A DNA stretch of 64,000 nucleotides, taken from NCBI GenBank assembly GCA_947561395.2, contig OX387188.1:41163942-41227941 (forward strand). Reading direction: 5' to 3'. The translations under genes and the position numbers were made by a program. The notes beneath the pieces are model-generated. The model had not been told where the DNA came from and ran no database searches. It worked only from the letters and a program-made list of their open reading frames with translations. This DNA comes from Buxus sempervirens (Eukaryota > Streptophyta > Magnoliopsida > Buxales > Buxaceae). This document shows positions 24,538 through 36,600 of this stretch, in pieces. The first letter of the stretch is position 1, and each line of letters begins with the position of its first letter.

Positions 24538-27500
24538 ATGGATCCCCCCTATCTGATCAACGAAGGTCTGTTCCCTACTGCGAACGCCTCTTCCTACAAT
24601 TTGGCTGAGATTTGGCCCGGCAGTGCTTCTGTTGCGGAATCCGGTGGCATGTTGGGGTCGAGGAGGAGTCATTTTGGGCAGCATTTGCGTGGATTTGTCG
24701 AACCCACGGTTACAGGAACGGGAAATCGGGACGTTTCTGTCGATGAATCGACTGTAACGGAGCAAAGCGGGAGTCGGAGTGGGGGTGGTGGGAGAAAGCG
24801 GAAAGATGTGGCTTTGGAGGATGAGTCCTCTAAGCTTGCCTCTACCAGCAGTGGCAATGATATGGTAATCTATTCTTTCGTTCAATTGTATTCTTCATTA
24901 CCAGAGGCAATGATATGGTAATCTATTCTGTCGTTCAATTTTATTCTTCATTACCTGATCTTTTTGTTTGTTTATTTCTGTTTGTTCTTGAATTTTTTCT
25001 CTTTTGCTTTCTTGTCTTTATCTGTTTTGAGACTGTTCTGGTCTTTCAGCACCTAGATGCTTGAAAATGTTGAAGATAGTTCGATGTTTTATGCTGGAAA
25101 GCTTGTTCGATTCCTGGAAGGAATTTTTCTATTTCTATGTCTCCTGCCACTCTTTTCTTCCTTGAGTTTGGGACCTTTAGGTAATTTGTATCTGGCTAGT
25201 GAAAGCTGGGTTATGTGTATGACACTGGATATGATCATACATGAAACAATTTCACCTTATTTAGTTAATTATCACTTATTTTATTTGTTGGTTTGGGTTC
25301 TCATGGAATTTTCCCTTTAATCAGAATGATAATCATGGTAAACGTCTGAAAGTATCAGGATCTAAAGACGAAAATGGTGATTCAAAAGCTGAAGTGGAAT
25401 CAAGTTCAGGAGTTGGAAACAATTCAGCGGAACAAACCACTCAACCTTCCGAACCACCCAAGCAAGATTACATTCATGTTCGAGCAAGGAGGGGTCAAGC
25501 TACTGACAGCCACAGTCTAGCAGAGAGAGTAATTTGCTTCATTCTCCTCAGACTTGAAACTGTGATAATTTTTCAAGATCCAATGATAAAGATGAAAACC
25601 TTCATGGGAACATAGAGCGTTAGATCCTTTTATTTATGACATAGTAACAGTTGTCTTACCAGTCATCTTGGAATTGGGTCAGATATAGATGCGATAATGG
25701 AAAATCACAATTAGATATTTTACCTATGACATTGTAGCAGTTGCCCTACTGGTCATCTTGGATTTGTGTTAGATATAGATGGGATAATGGAAAATTAACA
25801 TTATTTATTTGATGATGCCTTTTGTTTGGAATTGATTGTTTGACAGGCCAGGAGAGAAAAAATCAGTGCGAGGATGAAAATTCTCGAAGATCTGGTCCCT
25901 GGTTGCAATAAGGTGGAGTATGGTTATTTCTTCAATTATATGTCTCATCACCTAATTGTATGCATAATTCAACCAATAGAAGAATGTGAACTTGATGGCT
26001 TTCCTTTTTCTGTCATCCTTTCAACTTTTTTCCAAATTAGTGGAACTGGCATCACTTGTTACTAAACAGCCAGTGCAACAAAATTTAGAATTCATTTTCA
26101 TTTTTCCCTGATGCTATTGTTTAAAGAATTTTCCCTTGGATCAGGTAATTGGTAAAGCACTTGTCCTTGATGAGATTATTAATTACATCCAGTCACTACA
26201 GCACCAGGTTGAGGTATGCATCCTTCTTGTCTGTAACTCCTGTGTTTATTTGAAGGATTCACATCGTCTGCTGGGTACCCAGCATCCAATGGGAATGGGC
26301 CACATCAGCGGCAGCCCTGACACACCACATTATTTTTAATGTGGCCGCTGATGTGGCCCATTCCCATTTGATGCTGGGCACCCAGCAGACGATGTGAATC
26401 CTTATTTGAATTCCGCATTGTGTATCTTACTGTTTTTCAATCTGTTAATTATAAACCCGAGATTTATAAATTATGGATATTTTAGTTCTTGTCAATGAAG
26501 CTTGAAGCTGTAAATTCAAGAACAGACACTGGTTTGGAAGGATTTCCCACAAAAGATGTAAGTTCAAGTGCACGGACTGGTTGGTATGGTATCTAGTCTT
26601 AACATTTCCAAAAATCTGAATGTTTTAAATATAAAATTTCTGCATGTTTTCATTTAATTTTTATTTTTAAATTATTATTTACAGTAAGTAACAAGCTATT
26701 ATTAGGCATACTTAATTTATCTCATCGGAAAATTATTGAGTGAACCAACTTTCTGAATGAATCCCACTCCTTAAAATGTTTGGTTTTCATCTGAGTCATC
26801 AAGCTGGACAACTCTGGTGTCCATCCTTTATTATAATGTATTGAGGTGTCACCTCCAAGACAACGGAGATGATACTTCTAACTAATGTTATTACAAACTA
26901 ACTTTTTTTTTTAATTATGAACCTGTTTTCTCTTGTGATCCTAAATGAACTCTTGATTCGAAGATCAAGAACCTGAGTGATTTTTACCAGTTAGTAAAAG
27001 ATTCTTTGTGGTCTGTTTTTATCCTTTGCTCCCCATCTAAGAGACTGTTCTTGATTTGTCAGTCCAGTGTCCACTTAGGGAGGGGTGGGGGTGTGTAAGT
27101 TACATTTTTTGGTTAAGGTTCCTCGTGGATGAACCATAGCATCATCAAATGGTACTTTTTTTTCTTGCTTTGTGTAGAATCGATCTTAACATCAACAATC
27201 CTGCCCCATTCCTTAATCCATCTTGCTGACGTTTTACTGTCCATTCCTTTACCTTTTTACTGTGTATCTTATTTTTTTGTGCCTTATTCCTCCATCTTGA
27301 CAATGTGATGTTATAGGTGTATCTTGGAGGACAACTAGCCTTGGAATTGATGTGTGGTTGGCATATGAAATATTCCCTGTTGCTTTTCCAATGTTTCTTT
27401 ACTAAATTTGACACTTGTGGCACACACACAAATATTCCAGTGTTTCCTTAGGTGTTCATTACAGATGGGTGCAGTGAGAAAGATTATAAAATATGTATTA

Positions 27501-27767
27501 TGATGTTTACTTTCTTTATGATTGAACTGATGAGAGAGTGTTTATATTATTAGAGAGTGGAAATTTATAAAAAGAATAACAGCTATATAGGAGACAATGT
27601 GTGGAATTTTCTTTATCTATGGTTCTTGTATCAAGTTAATGTTTTATTTTGGTGCACAGACATTTGATATTGCTCTCATGGCATTCGGCTCACAAGCAAC
27701 CAAGGAATATAGTCAGGGATCACCACAAGAATGGCTGCACATGCAGGTTGGTGGTGGTTTTGAATGA
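24538..27767 (+). CDS. bHLH transcription factor, bHLH79/BPE-like
   Basis: Six exons join in phase to 281 aa: 24538-24864, 25325-25528, 25847-25912, 26145-26213, 26486-26557 and 27660-27767. The start [12 protein letters not shown] matches bHLH79 relatives. The basic region and first helix read [17 protein letters not shown], keeping the His-Glu-Arg pattern that contacts E-boxes. The loop is PGCNK and the second helix is [20 protein letters not shown]. The tail [12 protein letters not shown] is family-typical. This subfamily acts in the nucleus as dimers in cell expansion and organ growth. Two oddities: the protein stops at FE where relatives have FERTT or similar, and the FGAQ-like residues expected at the start of exon 6 are excluded by the best acceptor. 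Intron 1 begins with a duplicated donor and intron 4 holds a transposon. Confidence 0.95.
24854..24959 (+). repeat. 53-bp tandem duplication spanning the exon 1 splice donor
   Basis: Units 24854-24906 and 24907-24959 both begin GCAATGATATGGTAATC, so the ATG|GTAATC donor exists twice, 53 bp apart. Only the first donor (after 24864) joins exon 2 in frame. Use of the second adds 53 nt and reaches a TGA at the junction. Confidence 0.93.
25620..25801 (+). repeat. Tandem duplication of about 91 bp in bHLH intron 2
   Basis: About 25620-25710 and 25711-25801 share TTAGAT, TATGACAT, CAGTTG, GTCATCTTGGA and GATATAGATG-like blocks in order, with moderate divergence. Confidence 0.8.
26255..26401. mobile_element. 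Foldback Mutator-type MITE with 9-bp target duplication
   Basis: This 147-bp element consists of two arms of about 58 bp that are inverted copies with two mismatches, both starting GGATTCACATCGTCTGCTGG from their own end, around a centre of about 30 bp. It is flanked by a perfect 9-bp direct repeat TTATTTGAA (26246-26254 and 26402-26410). A 9-bp target duplication plus long near-perfect inverted arms is the hallmark of Mutator-superfamily non-autonomous elements. It makes up over half of bHLH intron 4 (272 nt). The near-identical arms suggest a fairly young insertion. Confidence 0.9.
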
Positions 27768-30600
27768 CCAACGTAATTACAGTAAAATTCTTCAATTGCA
27801 AATAAGTGCATCAAGCAGCACGATTTGTCCTTTAATGATTATCAAAAATTAAACAATTGAAGCACTTTTCTATTGTTTTCAAGCTGTGGAGCCATGTTCT
27901 ATATCTATAGGACTGAGCTTAAACTGAAAAACTTATGTATCCATTTCTTTGTTTACCAGCATATGCATTATTATCTTTACACTTCCCCTAATAGGATTCC
28001 TTGTTTCGTTGTATTAGTACCTTACAAGGACCCCTTAGGATAGATATTTTTCTTGGACTGTATTGCCTAACTAACGAATGCTCGTATTTAGAAGTTATAA
28101 TTTTCAATTCATCTTGTGACTACCTTCTTTTAAAGTTTAGGTATTAATATGAATATTTTTTTTTTGGGTATGCTCTGCACATAGTAACATTGGACCACGT
28201 CCCTATAGGGAGGACCTAACCCATAGGAGACACCCTGTCTCGGGGGCATCCCAAAAGGGGTAAAGGAGGGTCAAACCTTAGCCTTGGGAGCAATATACTA
28301 AAGGCCTCACTGCTAGGACAGTGGCACCTTCTTGGGTAGTACTATGAAACTATTACTTCGGAGTGGCTTAACCTCTCATTTGCAGTACGTTGTCCATCAT
28401 TGCCAAGTTGTGGAAGGATATTTGTTTTATAATATTGTCATGGTTTAAATTAATGCCTGTATTTTTTTCAGTTATCATTTATGTTCCGTGTTGAGTTTGT
28501 GCATTTCTTTCAGTCATAGGTGCAACAATGTTTCCAGGTGTAAAAGCGTACTGTACCGAGAACTATAATATGCAGGGAATATTCGATAGGTTTATATTTG
28601 TTCGAGTTCCATATTAGTTAGAGATCTAGAATATGTATGAGTTAATTGGAATGATGTTTGTTTGATTACTGCAAAGTGGAAGCATGTGCAGTATGACAGA
28701 TTTTTCTTTCTTGCATCTTGCAGAAAACAGCCCTGATCATCATTGTATTATTTGCCAAATAGCAGTAGAAATCATCTTTTTCTTTTTTTATAAAAAAAAA
28801 AAAGAGCGGGGGTGGGGGAGGAAGAGGAAATGTTCAGAATTGTAAGGCAGAATCTATCTTTATGGATTTTGAGGTAGATTTGAAGTCAATTGGAAGCAAT
28901 GTGACTAGAACATAAAGTACATGGAGAAGAAGCACTTATATATCTAAATGTTGATGATTTCTTCTTGGTAATCCTTGACCAAATTATGAAGCTTCTAATC
29001 ATGGGTTTTGATGTATTGTCATCATAGAATAGGATTCCTGTTACCAACACCAACTAGTACGGATAGGGAATTTTATGGTTGTAAATAACCACTTATGAAT
29101 GTGTGCGCACGTTCATAAAGACAGGGTCACAAACTAATATTGCTATGTTTAGGATGTTGAAGCTGGTGTAATGATTTTCAGGAGATTTCTTTGCTGATTT
29201 TGTTTTCTTTGTTATTGTCAACACCTGTGTAGAAGGTGGAGATAATTAATTGGTCTTGGTAAGTTTTTATCCAAGCATTCTTAACCAAAATTTTCTGAAA
29301 TTTTTGCAGTGAAAGGTCTGAATCCAATTTTTGAAGTGAAGGGCCTTTTACTCCATACCATTATGATTCTGTAGGACCTACTCGAACTGTCCAAGTGATG
29401 GCATGCAAGTAGTTGAGTGTGATAGTTCTGTAGTCAGTACAATTAGTTGAATCTGCAATCAGTGCGGCACTTGTTTGATTGCGTAACAACTTGGTCAGAA
29501 TGATAGCTTTACTACAATAACGTACATTCGTAGTTAGAGTTCGGCATTAAGTAGTTGGGTTTTTTTGATTCGTGATATCTCTTTACCAGTACTGTATAAT
29601 CATGAAAGAAGCAGATCTTTATGGGACAGGAACTATAGAATTCTTTCTGGCTTGGGTGACAATTTGTAGATCAATCCCCCACCATTTGAAGGGGAAGAAG
29701 CTGTTGTGCCTCTCATGTCGCCTTCCAAGATGCCCAGTTAAATTTCCTTTTTTTGGGGTAGGGCGATGCCCAGTTAATTGGATTTGTTTTCTCACCATGA
29801 GATTTGAAACACGAGTAGTGCAAATGAAACACCGTGGGTTAAAGAAAAAACATTCCTGAACTCAACCACGTTATTGGCCATGGTGAACCCTCAGTTTCAA
29901 CGGCTACGGCTGGAGAAGAAGCAAGCATAGAGAGGAACAATTATCAATAGAACCAAATCCGGTCACGTAGATTAAGTAGAGCCTACCCTTGCACCATATT
30001 CAAAATAACATATTAGGATGATGAACCCTGGAAACTTGGTGGCATGAACCCATCGGAGCTCTAGTGATGCTAACAATTCGTGCCTTTTGCTTGCTGTTTC
30101 ATTACCTGGAACCGATCAGGGACAAGGTACTCAGACTGACGAATTGGGTATTATTTATTCCTCCTTGACGACTGCTTTGATTCAAGCTCACTTCGCCATC
30201 TCTTGGGTTAGAAACAAACAGGTGGATCAAACAATCCCGGTGCAATGAATTTATCAGGGAGGATATGTAAGTCAGATAACAAAGAAAGCACAGCCAGAGG
30301 GCCTACAAGTGGAACACTACATACATCAATTCGTCCCGAAGTAATTAATACATACAAATACTGCGATCCTTCACCCCGTAGACTGATTCCACATGTTTAA
30401 CTGTTACAAGTAGCCATGAACCTTTCACTCTTCCAAACTCAGTTTCATTTATTGGTAAAATGGGAAAAAGAATTACAAAACTTGTCCTGCGAGGTGGTAT
30501 CATATTTGAAATGTTTTTCAAAAGAAAGAATTTATAAACATTAAAATTTCGAGCCAGACTGATGTATGCTGACAAAAAAAAAAAAATACAGTAACCATAC
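27768..30600. other. Convergent intergenic region between bHLH79-like and TOP6B genes
   Basis: Two genes end facing each other here. The region holds the bHLH 3' UTR and one probable minus-strand SINE (28158-28335). An A-run near 28790 lies beside a G-rich patch. Open frames such as 29572-29859 have no recognised domain. Otherwise nothing was identified. Confidence 0.5.
28158..28335 (-). mobile_element. Probable tRNA-derived SINE, minus strand
   Basis: Read on the minus strand, it has CTAGCAGTGAGG (A-box-like) about 40 nt before GGTTTGACCCTCC (B-box-like). A body of about 100 nt follows and ends in a poly(A) of about 10 (T-run on the plus strand at 28158-28167). The box order, spacing and tail fit a plant SINE. 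No convincing target duplication was found. Confidence 0.6.
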
Positions 30601-33600
30601 CTATGTTAAGAGTCTGAAGACAAATAAAGGACCATGGAAGTCAATGAATTCATGCGAACCTTCTAACGCCTGCATATAAATAGCTTCTCTGGGTTCTGCG
30701 CTCACTCCACTCTGTGTAGCATACTCCAATGCCATTTCATAATCAACCTACAAAATTGCATCAAAGAGAAGTCTCAAAAAAAAACTTCAAATGATCCCCA
30801 AAATAAGATAGAATGCAGAGCTGAAGAAATTCTATTAGGAGGTCTATATTATCCATGGCATATACCATTAAGTTGGTATATCAACAAGTAACCACACAAA
30901 GCAACTCATCTTCCTAATAGATGGAGTTCTTTCGGTTTTTGGCTTTAGGAGGCTTGCTTTTCTAAGTGAGACAAATTTTCCTACATGCATGGTTGATTCA
31001 TCAGAACACAATCCTAAAGCCAACCAGGCCTCTAACATGATTTCCTGTATTAAAGTTCATGCACTTGGACAACTTCAAACTTTTTACGGAAGATATTCAT
31101 ATGCAGGAAAAGTTTGAATTCATAATGCCATAAAGCGGGAATAAGAAAAATGATTCAGCAGACCTGTTCAACATGTTCAGAAAGTTTCTCTCTCAAAGTC
31201 TCTTTCGTAACTAAACGAGCTGATACTTTCTTTAGCAGCTCAGCATCATCTCCCTCATAACGTCTCTTTTTTGATGCATGAAGGTCTGACATTTCTCTCA
31301 AAACATCATATATGGCCCCTGTAGCATCTGGTATGTACCTGCAGATCAACAGATAATTACAGGTGTGTATAGGTAGTTAAAAGATCATAACTTTTCAACT
31401 CTTGGGTTATAAAAATTAGCTAGGTTATCTCTAGGTTGACTATTTGGATGGCTCAGATAATCAACATACACAACACATGACACAGAGGACGGTGGTAGGA
31501 ACCACACTATTCAACAGAGCCAGCTATCCTTGAACTCATGAACCATGCATATGGATGGAAATGTGGTAGTACCTACCGTTCAACAGATTCATCAAAGAAT
31601 TTTACTTATATAAGTTCAACCCAAGCAGACCCATGAAGGCTGCATTTGTTTCTGGGAGAATGCGGGAGATTGCGGAGAATGTATTGTTTCCCGCATCCAT
31701 GTGCATTTAGATAACAGAAAGGTGGGTTAGACCTGCTGCTTCCAAGAAAATGTGAAAATATTTTTTCTAAAATGTATGACCCCTCCGGAGGTTTAGAAAT
31801 ACAAGAAAATTCATCACAAGAAACACTAGAATCCAGTGAAACATTTTCTCAGTATCCAAAAGCAACAAGTGTATCTCAATCTTTAGAATTATTCTTGGTG
31901 ATATATGTCCAAGGATATGGCTAAAACGACAGGTAACAATCACAAATGGATAATTATTATCATCTTATTAGGTCAAAGTTAGCATACAAGACTATTGTCC
32001 CTAGAACCTAAATGTTACTCTAGCTCAAATGATACACTATGTGAATCAATCATCATTGGTAATTGGTAAACCTTAACTGGTAAATCTTCTTAACAGAGTT
32101 ACAAACTCGCTAACAAGTTCCATAAGTTTAATTTTTTCAAATGGAATTTCTTGTATCAGAGAGCTTGGAAGTTCATATGCATGAGATTTGATCAACACAA
32201 ACTGATACGGAGATCAGAATGCAATATCCAATAAATCCCACTAGAGAGATCAATTATAACCATCCGATCTTTCAAACTCTCTGGGAACCAAATGGCTAAC
32301 TCATCTATATCGAGCACAGTTTTTGGTTCAAGTGAGACACAAAATTTGGGTCTTAATAATTTGCAATCACAGACCACTCGTGCCACATGCACTAAAAGCA
32401 ATGCTAATGATGACCCAAGTCTTGCATTCTAGATGTCTACATCAAAATAAAAATGACTGAAGATTCATAATAAATGCAATAAATATTACGCATTGAATAA
32501 GCTTCTTTACACATAGAATCAAGGTAGGTCAGTTGTAGAATTTACTTGCTTAAATTTCGCTTCCTCTCCTGTTGTTCGCGAGCCTGAATTTTCCTTACAA
32601 TTTTAGATTTTAGCTGGACACAGCACTGCTGTATGGAAGCCTGTTAAACAATGCGATTAGCATACTGATCCTCAAATCAGCAGATTACCATGTAATTTCC
32701 CTCAAGTTAGTTGAAATTACAATGACCCAAAAAAAACCCACCTTGACAGCAGAAGATATCTCACTTATATCATCACCAATATATTCCTTCCCAGTCCCCT
32801 TGAAGGGGATTTTTGTGCTTACAATGCTCACGAAGACACCAATTTTATCTTGAGTCTGGTTGATTTTGTAGGTATTCCAACTGGAGAAGAATGCTTCAAT
32901 GAGACTCCCGTGGTTCAAAGTTTCATAATTTTGTCTTCATCAAATTTTACTTGAAACAAAATGTAAAGGCAAAAAAAATGAGACTAGAGTGTATCTTACT
33001 TGATTCTCTTTAGGGCAGTCCTTGTGACAACATCTGCACCTTGCTCAAAGAGAAGAGGAATACGGTTTGCAAACCGGAAAATATTCAGCCCCTGTGATTA
33101 AACCAGAAAAGAGTGCACATAAATGTCAGCACAACTTGAACATTGGCACAATGGGAAGCAGCTATCTGAAAATAATTTTCCCCTTACACAAGGGGCATAA
33201 AAAAATGCTCAAGGTCACAAACAAAAAAGAAAAAAGCCAGGATCAATTAAAGGCTAGACAAAATAATTCTGATTGTACAGCTCTATTTCAACATTTGACC
33301 CATTCCTGCTGCTTTTACTTCACATTCAACAATTTTCAATGATCATGGTCCAATAACATGATGCATCAAACTAACTCAAAATTTCCCAAGTATCTCTCAA
33401 ACTATATGAAATTGACAGATGGATGTCAATAATTGTGCCAGCGTTTACAGATATCTCTACATATAGAATGAGCATGCCACTGGTCACATATACTTATATT
33501 TTAAACAAAAAATTGTGCATATATTGTCAAACAAGTTGTAAAATACTCAGTGTACACATATGAAGTAACACAAGTTAAACAAGACATTTAAACCAATCCC

Positions 33601-36600
33601 AACAGAGTTAAACAGCCAGAGGCTACATGGGAAAGGTGATGAAAGGAACCAGAAACGAAGGTGTTAATAAATTAGCCTCTAGAAAGGACTGCTGGAAAAT
33701 CATATAATAGTAATAGTAAAGAAAAAGAAGAAAGTTGGGTTCCAAAAATTAATTTGGACAGAACAAATTATTTGCATTAGCAGCACTTACTTGCTTAACA
33801 TCCTTTCCTCCCAGGCTAACTCCGGCTTCTACAATGAATGGATGGCCTTCAAAAACTTGAGGGCTGTTTTCATAGGTAGCTCAACAACAGTCAGGCCACA
33901 AAATAATATGACTCATCATTGACAATTACATGTAGCTGTCTTTTAACATTCAAAATTTCAAATGTGGAAACTCCTGTAATTAAGTACCCTATCAATCTAT
34001 CACGTTGCATAAATAAGGTGTCCCTTAAAAGGAAAAAAAAAAAGGAAGAATCAGATCCTGAAAGTTCAAATATCAAAGACAAACCTGCCTGAAAAAGTGG
34101 CAACCATGTCTGGATGCAGCTCCTTTACGATTCCTAGACGAAGATTGTATTCACCTGCAGGACTAAGACACTGTAAATATTTGTGAGTAATGTATCCCAA
34201 GAAAATATTATAGGATGTATAGAAGGATCATGGATCAGAGAAAAGACCTAAAAATAGAAATGCAATAAAATTTTCCAAGAAGAAAAGAAATGCATCAATG
34301 ATAAAGCAAGAGTCATAGCTTACATCACCACTAGGATCATCAAACTTCGCCTGACGAAACAACTGATGAATGCGGACTACCTGTTGAGATGTGAGAGATT
34401 TAACCGCCATTTTTGGACTAAAATCTGGACCCATTTCTCCTAAAAAATGAAAGAGCATCCTGTTATATTGAATAAATTAATTACAGAGAAAAATGTGGCA
34501 TTCTTGGGGAAAAAGATCTTAAGTCTAATCCAAAGCTGGTTGGCAGTTCATGTTTCCTTTTCTCTACTATTAATATATTGTTACTGTTTACAGCTAAAAA
34601 AAAAAATTAGTTACACACTCCAGATGCAGCCCAATAATCATGAAATGCAAGTAAATTTCCAAATTTGTATAAGATGGAATTGCATAAATGCTCAAAGTTC
34701 AGCACCTCCCAGTAGACCCAAATAACAAAGCTATAAGTCACTGTACTCATTTATATGGCATGGTAGACACAAACGTAAGTACACATTCTGAAACAGCATG
34801 TGGATAGCCCACCATAGACCAATGAAGCAGAATGTGCAGACTCTTAACATCATGCGACCAAGTCCAAAGAAAAAAGTCTTAACCTTGAGGTACGTAAGTT
34901 AATGGATACACTTCATTTTAGTTTATGTTATTCGGATAGTTAACATGACTGTGAAACCATATCTGAAAGTAGAATTACAACAACTAGCAGAAAAAAGGCA
35001 AGTTAAGGAAACCAAAAAAATATTAAAAAAACGCTACACTAGCAGAAATACATAAAACAAAGTAGGCTAGTAAAACCTTGTTAAGCAAGGCAGTCTGCAG
35101 TCTCATCTGCTAACCAAGGCAACGGTGAGAAACAAGGTGCTCAAACTCAAGCTTCAAGCCCCCTTGAATTTGCTTGGTCATATGAAAATGTCTCCAATTA
35201 CCTCTTTGAGGTCCACCAGGTTAACCAAATGACACTTCTACACTAATGTAAAACAAGTTTTGGTATGAAGCAACCAAATGTTACTACTGAAATACCTATC
35301 CTGCATTTACCATTGATGTGTTTCATCAGCAAGATCAGTTAGCCTGCCTAATGAGGAAGCACTAGTCAGAAACATCACCTGCCCTTCTTAATATCATAGA
35401 CAGTTCTAGTTGATGATTTCCAACTTAAAACTGTTCATGAAAGAATCCTAAAGCACAAAAAAGAAACACATATGATGTAGCATATCCATCATAAATCCCT
35501 CCTATAATTGGATGGTATAAACTTTGATTGTCAGCCTTTTCATGACAACATAAAAAAAACACCTCTTCAAGATTTTCCTTCATCCTTTCCCATACATAAC
35601 CATATAAATATGCTATTACAATGTAAATAATCAGTATCTTTGACTTGCATTCCTAACTGAATAGAAGTTCACCAATGACAACTTACCAATTAAACGTTCC
35701 GCATAGGATTTGCCTATGTTTACAAATTCATGCTGGAGAAACTGCAAAAGGTTCTGCCTTGAAGTTTCTCCAATAAGGCGTTTGATGAGTAGTAAATCAA
35801 CAGCAGAAGGATGGTACTTCGTCTCAAGAGGAACAGGAGGCATTACATCTGTTCTTCGTGCAAATCTTATAGTGACATTTTTGCTGCATTGAGAGCAAGA
35901 AAGCAAGGAGCTAAATAAATACCAGTATAGAAGAAAATTATTGATCAAGACACAAATTTAGGAACATTACATACTCCAATGCATCTGAGACAAATTTAAA
36001 AAGAAATTGAGCATAAGGGGTGATGACAGCCATCTGACGCATGTAATGCAATATCTTTGACTGCATAAACCAACAGAGCAGTAGTTAAGTTAGGTCAAGT
36101 AAGTCAATACTAATCCTCTTTTCTTTTGGACAAAATTATAAAATAGGATATCCTTAAAAATATAGCATCACTCCATGAAGTGGTAATTCGCATTCTTTAT
36201 GTGACAATTAATTACATAAAAGTAACATTTAACCAGCTCTTTCAAGTTGGAAATAACCTAAAAGTATTGCCACTGATAAGATGATGTATACGCATCAGTT
36301 TTTTCACTGCAGCAGATTTATCTATCAGTGTTAATCATGGCACTGCAAACTGTAGTTAATGAGAGTATATCTATGCCTTCTTGTTTATCTTTTGTCATAA
36401 ACATGTGGCTGGGATTAGGCTTGTCTTAAGGGCCAAGATTAATTTTTATTAGGGGTAACAGGTAAGCAAATCAATACGAGAATAAAAACAGCTTTTTCTT
36501 CTTCCAGACAACTACTGCTTTGGAATAGTGGTAAGACATCCATTTTTGAAAGGCACTGAGGGGCTCTGGGATTAGATTCCGCATACTCCTCCCTCAAAGG

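Noticed and set aside
24352-24885. 177-codon minus-strand open frame over bHLH exon 1
   Set aside because: It is the antisense shadow of exon 1, whose plus-strand frame matches the bHLH79 N-terminus. No independent signal supports it.
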